This document shows positions 16,401-23,844 of a stretch of 36,052 nt of DNA, one piece after another; position 1 is the stretch's first letter, and every line of letters starts with the position of its first letter. The notes under the pieces were generated by a model. It ran no database searches, was not told where the DNA came from, and saw only the letters and a list, made by a program, of their open reading frames with translations. Position numbers and translations under genes: made by a program. Source of the stretch: an uncultured Eubacteriales bacterium (GTDB lineage: Bacteria > Bacillota > Clostridia > Lachnospirales > Lachnospiraceae); contig ONBN01000020.1 of the NCBI GenBank assembly GCA_900316115.1, positions 1-36,052 on the forward strand. Reading direction: 5' to 3'.

Positions 16401-16960
16401 TGTGCCATCTGGCACTTTTTAAAGAGCTTGTAAGGGAAAAAGGGAAAAGCGAAGAGATTCTTTCCATGGAGAGAGAGCTTCTGAAAGAATGTATGGACCG
16501 GAAAATGGAGTTTGCCTTTTTCCATAAACTGCCTGCAGATCTTCTCAGCCCTTATCAGCTGGATGATAAGACCTATGTGGAGTTCCACGGCAATCCTAAA
16601 GCAAAGGTTACTTTATTTTATGCACTGGATACAGGTCTTGGAGCAGAACCGGAATACAAAAACGAACCGCTTCACGATATATATGAAGGGATCCGGACAA
16701 AGTCTTTTACACTTTTCTACGGAGAGACTCTGCATTATTATTTCCAGTCAGAATATAAAGGGAAAATAAAAAAGACTGCAGAACGTACCATGACCATGAG
16801 CCGGGTGGAAGGCGCACCAGGCAGCAAATATCAGATGATCAACCAGATCCTGTCAGCAAGAAGGCTGGATAAGGATGCAGAAGTATCTGCAAAGCTGAAG
16901 CAGTATCTGCGGCAGGAACAGTATGTGAATGAGATGTTTGTCATCAGGAAAGAGGACTAA
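13421..16960 (+). CDS. Large DUF5717-like protein: beta domains plus helical repeats
   Basis: An 1179-residue protein that I place, from memory, near the Lachnospiraceae DUF5717 family; function unknown. No signal peptide or membrane segment is visible, so it is probably cytosolic. Residues about 15-110 look like an all-beta sandwich ending in GEYRLGFEIHVEKE, and about 185-293 like a second one (RSGWGHLRLEI, GKIVVKSPYQQLTYEILV). Residues about 300-1040 are alpha-helical with many repeats of the TPR or HEAT type. Residues from about 1050 (KAKVTLFYALDTG to the end) are again beta-rich. The start is TTG 13421 with AAGGTGAAGG upstream. It heads a tight operon with an Hsp70-like and a TPR protein (gaps of 3 and 13 bases). 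A scaffold or chaperone-like function is inference. Confidence 0.75.
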   Translation: MKKKTEQLLNGKFEYEQPRLLFSKEKISLTLKAGETRRGEVYLGTEDNCRIRGYVTSSSRRLVPGLDKFTGTTVCLPYGIDAVGMEPGQDLEGWLCFTANIGEYRLGFEIHVEKEELKTAKGTVNDLEEFCQIARKDFREAFRIFTDPSFSSLLKNEEDQKKALFAGLSRQPVTYQHLEEFLIGIGMKEQVSVSLKDPGARYYEVKQDMQEAFHIHRSGWGHLRLEIEAYGDFLEIPKKVVTDEDFIGSYYEVDYLISCDKLGAGNQFGKIVVKSPYQQLTYEILVSRTPEVEINVRVVEEKHKLAILKDYLDFRCNKMDFATWAASTHYELNQLRENGCDYPEYQMYEAFLLHQEGNDEGAVQILEKYQDKAFTRDDLEFAGFYLYLCVETGIYRDQEQALRRLRNFHMQKEDSFTLLWVLLRKDPELCQSASKAIFMMEELYEKGCKSPFLYLEAWELVSRNISLLHRLNGFWAQVFLFAARRDLLTQELAMRIAYLSGYEKNYNESLYRVLAKGYEAFPSEDTLEAVCKYIIKGNPRKPEYFVWYSRAVQQGLRLTRLYEYYVETMDMTGQQELPKPLLMYFTYNNDTLGDGKKAFIYSRVIADKETDPVNYKSYQKSMAAFAKRKLAEGCMNEHYAAIYQEFLAAPKTKEEAGAIAGKMFTYRLFCDDKKIRSVIVKHSQLVEEEVYPCVQGVAYPRIYTEDAVILFQDEQQRRYVSTVGYNLKKMLDEEEMMPGVLALGVEEPGVLLHYCMEHPISRDNLELFQKLAGLPGVSSGYRKEIRKEILDYYAGHIHGEDLDGYLKKLDCREYALVDRKTLLSVLISRGLFPQAAAIVEEFGFEGLDMKSLLKLVSRMIIRCEMAEDEELLALASEVYRSSIYDEVILQYLMKYRFGPMDEMFSIWKSAKGFDMDTYDMEEKLLGLLIFTSDYRKEGESILADYIKNKGKERLIGAYLTQVAYGIFVKEFSMSSLVKKSLKKAYLEKWPVDLVCHLALFKELVREKGKSEEILSMERELLKECMDRKMEFAFFHKLPADLLSPYQLDDKTYVEFHGNPKAKVTLFYALDTGLGAEPEYKNEPLHDIYEGIRTKSFTLFYGETLHYYFQSEYKGKIKKTAERTMTMSRVEGAPGSKYQMINQILSARRLDKDAEVSAKLKQYLRQEQYVNEMFVIRKED

Positions 16961-16963
16961 GGG

Positions 16964-18244
16964 ATGAATGAGATTCGGGACTTGATTATTGGAATTGACT
17001 TTGGTAAAGAATACTCCCAGATCTGTTACTATGACAGAAAGGGTGATGAACCCAGATCTGTTTCCATGAAGGTGGGAAGCGAGCAGTTTGAAGCCCCCAC
17101 TCTTCTCTGCCACAGAGGAAAGCATAAAGATTATTGTGTAGGCCTGGAAGCAGAATATTTTGCCAGAGACAGAGGCGGTGTGCTGATTGATGGTCTGTAT
17201 GATCTGTGCAGAAAAGAAGAAGCAGTACAGATCAGCGGAGAGTCAAAGCAGCCCTGGGAACTGCTGGCGGTATTTTTGAAAGGTATGCTGAAGTTTCTTG
17301 GTGTAATGGATGTGGTGAAAAATACCAAATGCCTTGTGATCACAGTGAAGGAGCTGGATCAGGTGCAGGTGGCCAATATACAGAGAGCATGCCAGGCACT
17401 GGGATTTCCAGAAGACAAGTATCTGCTTCTTGATTATGGAGAAAGCTTTTTCTATTATATTATGACCCAGAAAAGAGAAACCTGGAACCGAAGCGTAGGC
17501 TGGTATGATTTTACAGGGGACAAGGTACGGTTCCACAAGCTGGTGATGCAGGGGGGAGGCCCTGTACTGGTACAGTTGGAAGATCTGGGAGAGAGCAGCC
17601 TTACCGGGCTTTTAACAGAAGAAGCAGAAGCTTCCAGGGAAAAGGCTGCCCTGCAGCGTGATTCGGATTTTCTGGCTTTTATCCAGAAAACTCTGGGAAC
17701 GGATCTGTATTCCAGTATCCAGATCACTGGCAGCGGATTTGATCCCCAGTGGGCAAAGCAGTCTGTACGGCTTTTGTGCCAGCAGAGAAGAAAGGTGTTT
17801 TTCGGAAATAACCTTTTTGCAAAAGGAGCCTGCGGGGCTGGCAAAGAAAAAACAGAGGACAGGAATCTGAAAGGCTACCGTTATCTCAGCCCATCCCTGG
17901 TGCTTACAGATGTGGGGATGGAGATGCGGGTGATGGGTTCACCTACCTACTATCCGCTGATCCACGCAGGTGTGAACTGGTATGAATGTAAAGCCAGCTG
18001 TGAACTGATCCTGGATGACACGAAGGAACTGGTATTTGTGGTCAGCACCATGGGTCAGGAAGGGAAAAAACGTATTTCCATGGGGCTTCCCGGACTTCCG
18101 GTGCGCCCCAACAAAACCACCAGGCTTTCTTTGGAACTGCAGTATATTTCCAAAGATTTGTGCAGGATCACAGTAAAGGATCTTGGCTTTGGGGAAATGT
18201 ATCCATCCAGCGGCAAAGTATGGAAGGATTCCGTAAAATGGTAA
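16964..18244 (+). CDS. Hsp70/actin-fold (ASKHA) protein, DUF5716-like, with degenerate nucleotide motifs
   Basis: A 426-residue protein with the layout of an Hsp70-type nucleotide domain. Phosphate-1 motif: IIGIDFGKEYSQICYY (8-23). A connect-like stretch LVITVKELDQVQVANIQ (124-140), followed by a helix and LLLDYGESFFYYI, parallels VITVPAYFNDAQRQ...NEPTAAALAY of DnaK. Phosphate-2 is degenerate: WYDFTGDKVRF (180-190) instead of DLGGGTFD. The adenosine-side motif appears as ITGSGFDPQWAK (254-265), then FFGNNLFAKGACGAG (279-293). The last about 120 residues are beta-rich. ATP binding is plausible; hydrolysis uncertain. It starts 3 bases after its large partner. It lacks a DnaK substrate-binding domain and no DnaJ or GrpE gene is near. 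Confidence 0.75.
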   Translation: MNEIRDLIIGIDFGKEYSQICYYDRKGDEPRSVSMKVGSEQFEAPTLLCHRGKHKDYCVGLEAEYFARDRGGVLIDGLYDLCRKEEAVQISGESKQPWELLAVFLKGMLKFLGVMDVVKNTKCLVITVKELDQVQVANIQRACQALGFPEDKYLLLDYGESFFYYIMTQKRETWNRSVGWYDFTGDKVRFHKLVMQGGGPVLVQLEDLGESSLTGLLTEEAEASREKAALQRDSDFLAFIQKTLGTDLYSSIQITGSGFDPQWAKQSVRLLCQQRRKVFFGNNLFAKGACGAGKEKTEDRNLKGYRYLSPSLVLTDVGMEMRVMGSPTYYPLIHAGVNWYECKASCELILDDTKELVFVVSTMGQEGKKRISMGLPGLPVRPNKTTRLSLELQYISKDLCRITVKDLGFGEMYPSSGKVWKDSVKW

Positions 18245-18257
18245 GGAGGAACAAGGA

Positions 18258-19040
18258 ATGAGCGGATATATTTTATGTCAGACAAAAAAAGCCAGATCTC
18301 CTTATTTTATCCAGAATATAAGTACCAATATCTATACACTAGAAGAATTGTGCTACTATCTTTATCACAATCTTTATCTGGTGGATCAGACTATTATTAA
18401 TGAAGCACTATGCAGCTGGATCGCCCAGGAACTGGAACTTCCAAGGCTGGCTGCAAAGCTTCGCCCAAATCTGGGCAAGTTTGCAAGTGCAGAGGATGTT
18501 CTTTATCCTGTTTTCAAGGAGATCAATTATCTTACTTATGAAGAGCTTCGCACCTTAAATGCAAAGCTTTCCAAAATGGATGCAGAAGCACCGGTAGTCC
18601 GTGAGAAGAAAAAGGGAGATGCCCTGGTAGAGAACGGGATGCTGGTAAGTGCTATCCACGTATATGAGAAACTTCTGCAAAAAGAGGGACTGGAGCAGGG
18701 ACAGGCAGGGCTTACTGCCCAGATTTATCACAATCTTGGGTGTGCCTGCAGTTATCTTTTCCAGATGGAAAAGGCAGTGGATTGTTTCTGGAAGGCTTAT
18801 CAGCTGGATGAAACGGATCAGTCCCTGATCACATATCTTCTTGCTTATAAAAGCATACGGACACCGATTGAATATGAAAGCCGCCTTACTGCACTGAATG
18901 TAAGCGATCAGGTAAAGGAGGCTGTGCAGCAGGCTCTGGAACGGTTTGCAAAGAAGCCGGAGATACCGGTATATTCCCAGCATATTGATGAATGTCTGGA
19001 AAAATTTACAAAAGAATACCACAGAAGCACAGGCTCCTGA
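18258..19040 (+). CDS. TPR-containing protein, third gene of the operon
   Basis: A 260-residue cytosolic protein. Residues 1-105 are a helical region of unknown family (YTLEELCYYLYHN is notable). Residues about 116-195 form two TPR-like helix pairs: GDALVENGMLVSAIHVYEKLL and AQIYHNLGCACSYLFQMEKA followed by VDCFWKAYQLDE, where NLG and the A-x-x-x-F-x-x-A-Y spacing are typical of TPR. The C-terminal 60 residues are helical and charged. AAGGAGG precedes ATG 18258, 13 bases after the Hsp70-like gene. It probably bridges partners of the complex; direct function is unknown. Confidence 0.75.
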   Translation: MSGYILCQTKKARSPYFIQNISTNIYTLEELCYYLYHNLYLVDQTIINEALCSWIAQELELPRLAAKLRPNLGKFASAEDVLYPVFKEINYLTYEELRTLNAKLSKMDAEAPVVREKKKGDALVENGMLVSAIHVYEKLLQKEGLEQGQAGLTAQIYHNLGCACSYLFQMEKAVDCFWKAYQLDETDQSLITYLLAYKSIRTPIEYESRLTALNVSDQVKEAVQQALERFAKKPEIPVYSQHIDECLEKFTKEYHRSTGS

Positions 19041-19063
19041 TCAAAAGAAAAGTCCTAAGCCAT

Positions 19064-19111
19064 GATATCCGGGGATTTTTTGCACCATACATTCTCACAA
19101 TCCCTGGTATC
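19064..19111 (+). repeat. Inverted repeat after the three-gene operon
   Basis: GATATCCGGGGATT (19064-19077) pairs with AATCCCTGGTATC (19099-19111) with one bulge and two wobbles, around a 21-base T-rich loop. No T run follows the stem, so it is not a clean terminator. The nonamer CCGGGGATT recurs at 19132-19140, inside the next promoter. Confidence 0.45.
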
Positions 19112-19124
19112 AGAAAAACTCCTC

Positions 19125-19153
19125 TTGACAGCCGGGGATTCATATGCTACCAT
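19125..19153 (+). promoter_or_regulatory. Promoter of the amino-acid ABC importer
   Basis: TTGACA (19125-19130), a 17-base spacer and TACCAT (19148-19153). The leader to ATG 19257 would be about 97 bases. Confidence 0.65.
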
Positions 19154-19176
19154 ATCAACATGCTTTAACATGGTAG
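19147..19176 (+). promoter_or_regulatory. Inverted repeat over the -10, possible operator
   Basis: CTACCAT (19147-19153) and ATGGTAG (19170-19176) are perfect inverted arms 16 bases apart. The left arm covers the -10 and the right arm lies about 10 bases past the likely transcription start, a usual place for a repressor site. No regulator gene is adjacent. Confidence 0.4.
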
Positions 19177-19256
19177 AGTGACTACGTGATAAAAGATAAA
19201 AGGACACTCTTAAAACAAAAAGCTTTCCAAAGAAAGGCGAAGAGGAGGATTACAAT

Positions 19257-20144
19257 ATGAAGAAAAAAATGATGGCTGCAGTTCTGGCAGCAGTGATGGC
19301 AGTTGGAATGGTATCTGTTGTTCCGGTTTACGCAGACGCAGACAGCAAGACTCTGGTAGTAGGATTTGATGCAGAATATCCGCCTTTTGGATATATGAAT
19401 GATGATGGAGAATATGTAGGATTTGACCTTGACCTGGCACAGAAGGTTTGTGATAACCTTGGCTGGGAGCTTGTAAAAACACCGATCATGTGGGACAGCA
19501 AGGATGCAGACCTGAATTCCGGTATTATTGACTGTATCTGGAATGGATTTACCATCAATGGCCGTGAGGATGATTATACATGGTCAGAGCCATATCTGAA
19601 CAATGAGCAGGTAATGGTTGTGGCTGCTGATTCCGGGATTGAGAAGCTGTCAGACCTGGCTGGTAAGAACGTAGTTGTACAGACTGCATCAGCAGCACTG
19701 GATGCACTGAACAGTGATGACAACAAAGACCTGACCGCAAGCTTTGCTTCTCTTACAGAGAACGAGAACTACAATACAGCATTTATGAATCTGGATTCCG
19801 GCGCAGCAGATGCGATCGCTGTTGATATCGGAGTAGCCAAGTATCAGCTGTCCAAGAGAGAAGAAGGCAAATATGTGATCATGGATGAGCCTATCCAGAG
19901 CGAGCAGTATGGTATCGGCTTTAAGAAAGGCAACGAAGAGCTGAGAGATACTGTATGGGCAGAGGTTATGAAGCTGTATGAGGCAGGCGAAGTAGAGAAG
20001 CTTGCAGAGCAGTATGAGGTTGCTGATATGCTTTGCATCGGAGACGATGATGCACAGGAGACATCTGAAGCAGAGGATACACAGGCAGCAGATGACAGTG
20101 AAGCCGAGGCTGATGCAGAAGCAGAAGAAACACCGGCAGAGTGA
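19257..20144 (+). CDS. Amino-acid ABC transporter substrate-binding protein, acidic tail, no lipobox
   Basis: Periplasmic-binding-protein type 2 (family 3, polar amino acids), 295 residues. A type I signal peptide covers residues 1-26 or so (MKKK, hydrophobic stretch, cleavage likely after VYA). There is no cysteine in the lipobox position, so it is not an ordinary Gram-positive lipoprotein. The binding domain begins LVVGFDAEYPPFGYMNDDGEYVGFDLDLA, with the expected aromatic and acidic ligand residues. After the fold (ending near CIGDDD) comes a tail of about 30 residues made almost only of Glu, Asp, Ala, Thr, Ser and Gln. Permease and ATPase follow. Substrate is not decided by sequence; glutamine, glutamate, cystine or arginine are all possible. 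Confidence 0.88.
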   Translation: MKKKMMAAVLAAVMAVGMVSVVPVYADADSKTLVVGFDAEYPPFGYMNDDGEYVGFDLDLAQKVCDNLGWELVKTPIMWDSKDADLNSGIIDCIWNGFTINGREDDYTWSEPYLNNEQVMVVAADSGIEKLSDLAGKNVVVQTASAALDALNSDDNKDLTASFASLTENENYNTAFMNLDSGAADAIAVDIGVAKYQLSKREEGKYVIMDEPIQSEQYGIGFKKGNEELRDTVWAEVMKLYEAGEVEKLAEQYEVADMLCIGDDDAQETSEAEDTQAADDSEAEADAEAEETPAE

Positions 20145-20202
20145 TACGCTTTGCAGGGATCTGTACAGATCAGAATAATAAAACAGGACGAGCATATAAC
20201 AG

Positions 20203-20229
20203 ACAGAGGGTACAGATTGCACCCTCTGT
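20203..20229 (+). terminator. Intra-operon hairpin between binding protein and permease
   Basis: ACAGAGGGT (20203-20211) pairs perfectly with ACCCTCTGT (20221-20229) around a 9-base loop, followed by a weak T-rich stretch. Such a stem usually lowers downstream expression or protects the upstream message, allowing more binding protein than permease. Confidence 0.6.
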
Positions 20230-20253
20230 TGTTGTGCTAATGGAGGAAAGTAT

Positions 20254-20904
20254 ATGAATTTAAGTACAATGCTGGAACAGCTGGCAGGCGGAATGGTCAC
20301 TACTGTGGAGATTTTCTTTGTGACCTTGATCTGTTCCCTGCCTCTGGGACTTCTTATATGTTTTGGAAGAATGTCAAAGAATAAGGTCCTGAAGGGGATC
20401 GTGTCTGCCTATATTTCCGTGATGAGAGGAACGCCTCTGATGCTGCAGCTGATGGTGGTATATTTCGGACCTTACTTTATTTTCGGGATCCGTATATCCA
20501 GAGGCTACAGCCTGATCGCAGTGTTTATCGGATTCGCTATCAATTATGCTGCTTATTTTGCTGAGATTTACAGAGGCGGTATTGAATCCATGCCAGCAGG
20601 ACAGTATGAAGCTGCACAGATCCTGGGTTACAGCAAGTCCCAGACCTTTTTCAGGATCATCCTGCCCCAGGTGATCAAAAGGATCCTTCCGTCTGTTACC
20701 AACGAGGTGATCACTTTGGTTAAGGATACATCGCTTGCCTTTGTAGTATCCGTTGCTGAGATGTTCACCATTGCCAAACAGATCGCAAGTGCCCAGACAA
20801 CCATGACTCCGTTTCTGGTTGCAGCAGTTTTCTATTACATTTTCAACCTTATTGTGGCTGTAGCTATGAACAAGATTGAGAAAATGATGAATTACTACAA
20901 ATAA
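20254..20904 (+). CDS. Amino-acid ABC transporter permease
   Basis: HisM/GlnP-type inner-membrane permease of 216 residues with about five membrane segments. The cytoplasmic EAA loop, which contacts the ATPase, is [20 protein letters not shown] (about 110-129), ending in [21 protein letters not shown] near 49-65 is the usual family motif. GGAGGAAAG precedes ATG 20254. It very likely works as a homodimer with the adjacent ATPase. Confidence 0.92.
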   Translation: MNLSTMLEQLAGGMVTTVEIFFVTLICSLPLGLLICFGRMSKNKVLKGIVSAYISVMRGTPLMLQLMVVYFGPYFIFGIRISRGYSLIAVFIGFAINYAAYFAEIYRGGIESMPAGQYEAAQILGYSKSQTFFRIILPQVIKRILPSVTNEVITLVKDTSLAFVVSVAEMFTIAKQIASAQTTMTPFLVAAVFYYIFNLIVAVAMNKIEKMMNYYK

Positions 20905-20917
20905 GGGGGCAGTAAAA

Positions 20918-21604
<687 letters not shown>

Positions 21605-21615
21605 TGCCTTTTAGG

Positions 21616-21644
21616 TTGCTTTTGCAAGGGCAATGTTATATAAT
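21616..21644 (+). promoter_or_regulatory. Promoter of purB
   Basis: TTGCTT (21616-21621), a 17-base spacer and TATAAT (21639-21644), followed by about 100 bases of leader. Confidence 0.65.
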
Positions 21645-21657
21645 TTTAAACGAATGA

Positions 21658-21723
21658 GTATGTTTAGCCGTAAAAAGCGGGGAAACATACATTTTATCAT
21701 GTGCAGGAACCTGTCGGTTCCTG
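21658..21723 (+). promoter_or_regulatory. Structured leader of purB, two hairpins
   Basis: GTATGTTT (21658-21665) pairs with AAACATAC (21683-21690), with an inner CCG/CGG pair; then CAGGAAC (21704-21710) pairs with GTTCCTG (21717-21723). I cannot match this to the purine, ZTP or PRPP riboswitch patterns I know, and no terminator T run follows. It may simply protect the message. Confidence 0.45.
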
Positions 21724-21751
21724 AATATACAAAGAAAATAGGAGAACGAAG

Positions 21752-23185
21752 ATGAGCACAGACAGATACACAAGTCCGTTATCCGAGCGTTACGCAAGCA
21801 GGGAGATGCAGTACATTTTTTCCCAGGACATGAAGTTCCGTACCTGGAGGAAGCTGTGGATCGCACTTGCAGAGACTGAGAAAGAACTGGGTCTTAATAT
21901 TACCCAGGAGCAGATCGATGAGATGAAAGCCCATGCAGAGGACATCAACTATGATGTGGCAAAAGCAAGGGAAAAAGAAGTCCGTCATGACGTAATGTCT
22001 CATGTGTACGCATACGGAGTACAGTGTCCCAAGGCAAAAGGAATCATCCATCTGGGAGCTACCTCCTGTTATGTAGGTGATAACACGGACATCATCATTA
22101 TGGTAGAAGCACTGAAGCTGGTTCAGAAGAAGCTGGTGAATGTGATTGCAGAACTGTCCAAGTTTGCAGACAAATACAAGGATCAGCCTACACTGGCATT
22201 TACACATTTTCAGCCTGCACAGCCTACCACAGTAGGTAAAAGAGCTACCTTATGGTGTCAGGAGTTTCTTATGGATCTGGAAGATCTGGAGTATGTACTG
22301 GGAACCATCAAGCTTCTTGGCTCCAAAGGTACTACAGGCACACAGGCAAGTTTCCTGGAACTTTTTGACGGAGACCAGGAGACCATCGACAAGATCGATC
22401 CGATGATCGCACAGAAGATGGGATTTAAGGCATGCTATCCGGTATCCGGCCAGACTTATTCCAGGAAGGTTGATACCCGTGTGGCCAATATCCTTGCAGG
22501 TATTGCAGCCAGCGCACATAAGATGTCCAATGATATCCGTCTTTTACAGCATCTGAAAGAAGTGGAAGAGCCTTTTGAGAAGTCTCAGATCGGATCTTCT
22601 GCTATGGCATATAAGAGAAATCCTATGAGAAGTGAGCGTATTGCTTCTCTGTCCAGATATGTGATGGTAGATGCACTGAATCCGGCTATCACATCTGCAA
22701 CTCAGTGGTTTGAAAGGACTCTGGATGATTCTGCAAACAAGCGTCTTTCCATTCCGGAAGGCTTCCTTGCTATTGACGGTATCCTGGATCTGTGCCTGAA
22801 TGTGGTTGACGGACTGGTGGTTTATCCTAAGGTGATCGAGAAACATATGATGGCAGAGCTTCCGTTTATGGCTACTGAGAATATTATGATGGATGCAGTA
22901 AAGGCTGGCGGAGACCGTCAGGAACTGCATGAGCGTATCCGTGAGCTGTCCATGGAAGCAGGAAAGACTGTAAAGGTAGAAGGAAAGGACAACAACCTTC
23001 TGGAACTGATCGCAGCAGATCCGGCTTTCAACCTTACACTGGAAGAACTGCAGAAGACCATGGATCCTAAGAAATATGTAGGCCGTGCAAAAGAGCAGAC
23101 AGAAAGCTTTATTGCAAAGGTAGTTACTCCTGTGCTGGATGCCCATAAAGAGATGCTTGGCATGCACGCAGAGATCAATGTATAA
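21752..23185 (+). CDS. purB: Adenylosuccinate lyase
   Basis: Catalyses two steps of purine synthesis: SAICAR to AICAR, and adenylosuccinate to AMP, each releasing fumarate. It has 477 residues, the longer form. The fumarate-lyase signature GSSAMAYKRNP is at 281-291. HLGATSCYVGDN (about 103-114) and TLAFTHFQPAQPTT (about 148-161) carry the other conserved histidine regions. AGGAGAACG precedes ATG 21752. purA lies in the same strand 2.7 kb downstream. Confidence 0.95.
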   Translation: MSTDRYTSPLSERYASREMQYIFSQDMKFRTWRKLWIALAETEKELGLNITQEQIDEMKAHAEDINYDVAKAREKEVRHDVMSHVYAYGVQCPKAKGIIHLGATSCYVGDNTDIIIMVEALKLVQKKLVNVIAELSKFADKYKDQPTLAFTHFQPAQPTTVGKRATLWCQEFLMDLEDLEYVLGTIKLLGSKGTTGTQASFLELFDGDQETIDKIDPMIAQKMGFKACYPVSGQTYSRKVDTRVANILAGIAASAHKMSNDIRLLQHLKEVEEPFEKSQIGSSAMAYKRNPMRSERIASLSRYVMVDALNPAITSATQWFERTLDDSANKRLSIPEGFLAIDGILDLCLNVVDGLVVYPKVIEKHMMAELPFMATENIMMDAVKAGGDRQELHERIRELSMEAGKTVKVEGKDNNLLELIAADPAFNLTLEELQKTMDPKKYVGRAKEQTESFIAKVVTPVLDAHKEMLGMHAEINV

Positions 23186-23252
23186 TAGTCATTTATGATT
23201 ATGACTGTATTGGGAGATCCTGTGGTTTTCCCTTATGGAAGGAGAAAGAAAA

Positions 23253-23810
23253 ATGTCAAAAGTTCTTATTATCGTATTGGTAGTAGTTGTACTTCTGGTG
23301 CTCTGGCTTGTGTCCTCTTATAATGGATTTGTCAGACTCCGCAACAAAAGTGAAGAAGCTTTTTCAGCTATGGATGTAACCTTAAAGAAACGGTATGACC
23401 TGATCCCTAACTTTGTGGAGACTGTAAAAGGTTACGCAAAACACGAAAAAGATACACTTCAGGCTGTGATCAATGCCAGGAATATGGCTATGAATGCTAC
23501 CAGCCCGGAGCAGAAGATCGCAAATGACAATGCACTTTCAGGTACACTGAAAAGCCTGTTTGCGCTTACTGAAAGCTATCCGGATCTGAAAGCAAACCAG
23601 AACTTCCTGAATCTGCAGAATCAGCTTTCACGTATTGAGGAAGAGATCGCAGGAGCAAGAAGATACTACAATGGTGTTGTAAATAAATACAACACAAAAA
23701 CAGAAATGTTCCCAGGCAACATTCTGGCGGGACTTTTCGGCTTCAAGAGAAAACCACTTTACGAAGTGAACTCTGAAGCTGAAAGAGAAAATGTAAAGGT
23801 TTCTTTCTGA
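23253..23810 (+). CDS. LemA family protein
   Basis: A 185-residue protein with one N-terminal membrane segment (about 4-23, very rich in Val and Leu) followed by a long helical domain. SYNGFVRLRNKSEEAFSAMDV and KKRYDLIPNFVETVKGYA are the LemA hallmarks. LemA proteins are poorly understood; they accompany DUF2207 or TPM-domain membrane proteins, as here. I chose ATG 23253 because AAGGAG (23238-23243) lies 9 bases upstream; the ATG at 23235 would include that site in the coding region. Confidence 0.9.
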   Translation: MSKVLIIVLVVVVLLVLWLVSSYNGFVRLRNKSEEAFSAMDVTLKKRYDLIPNFVETVKGYAKHEKDTLQAVINARNMAMNATSPEQKIANDNALSGTLKSLFALTESYPDLKANQNFLNLQNQLSRIEEEIAGARRYYNGVVNKYNTKTEMFPGNILAGLFGFKRKPLYEVNSEAERENVKVSF

Positions 23811-23844
23811 TTTCAGACAGGAAACCCACACAGGAGGAGAGAGT

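Noticed and set aside
13421-19040. An anti-phage defence island.
   Set aside because: Flanks are conserved housekeeping and sporulation genes, with no nuclease, reverse transcriptase, toxin or mobile-element signs; the base composition does not visibly differ from neighbours.
21605-21751. Purine riboswitch before purB.
   Set aside because: The three-way junction with its conserved loop bases is absent, and there is no terminator.
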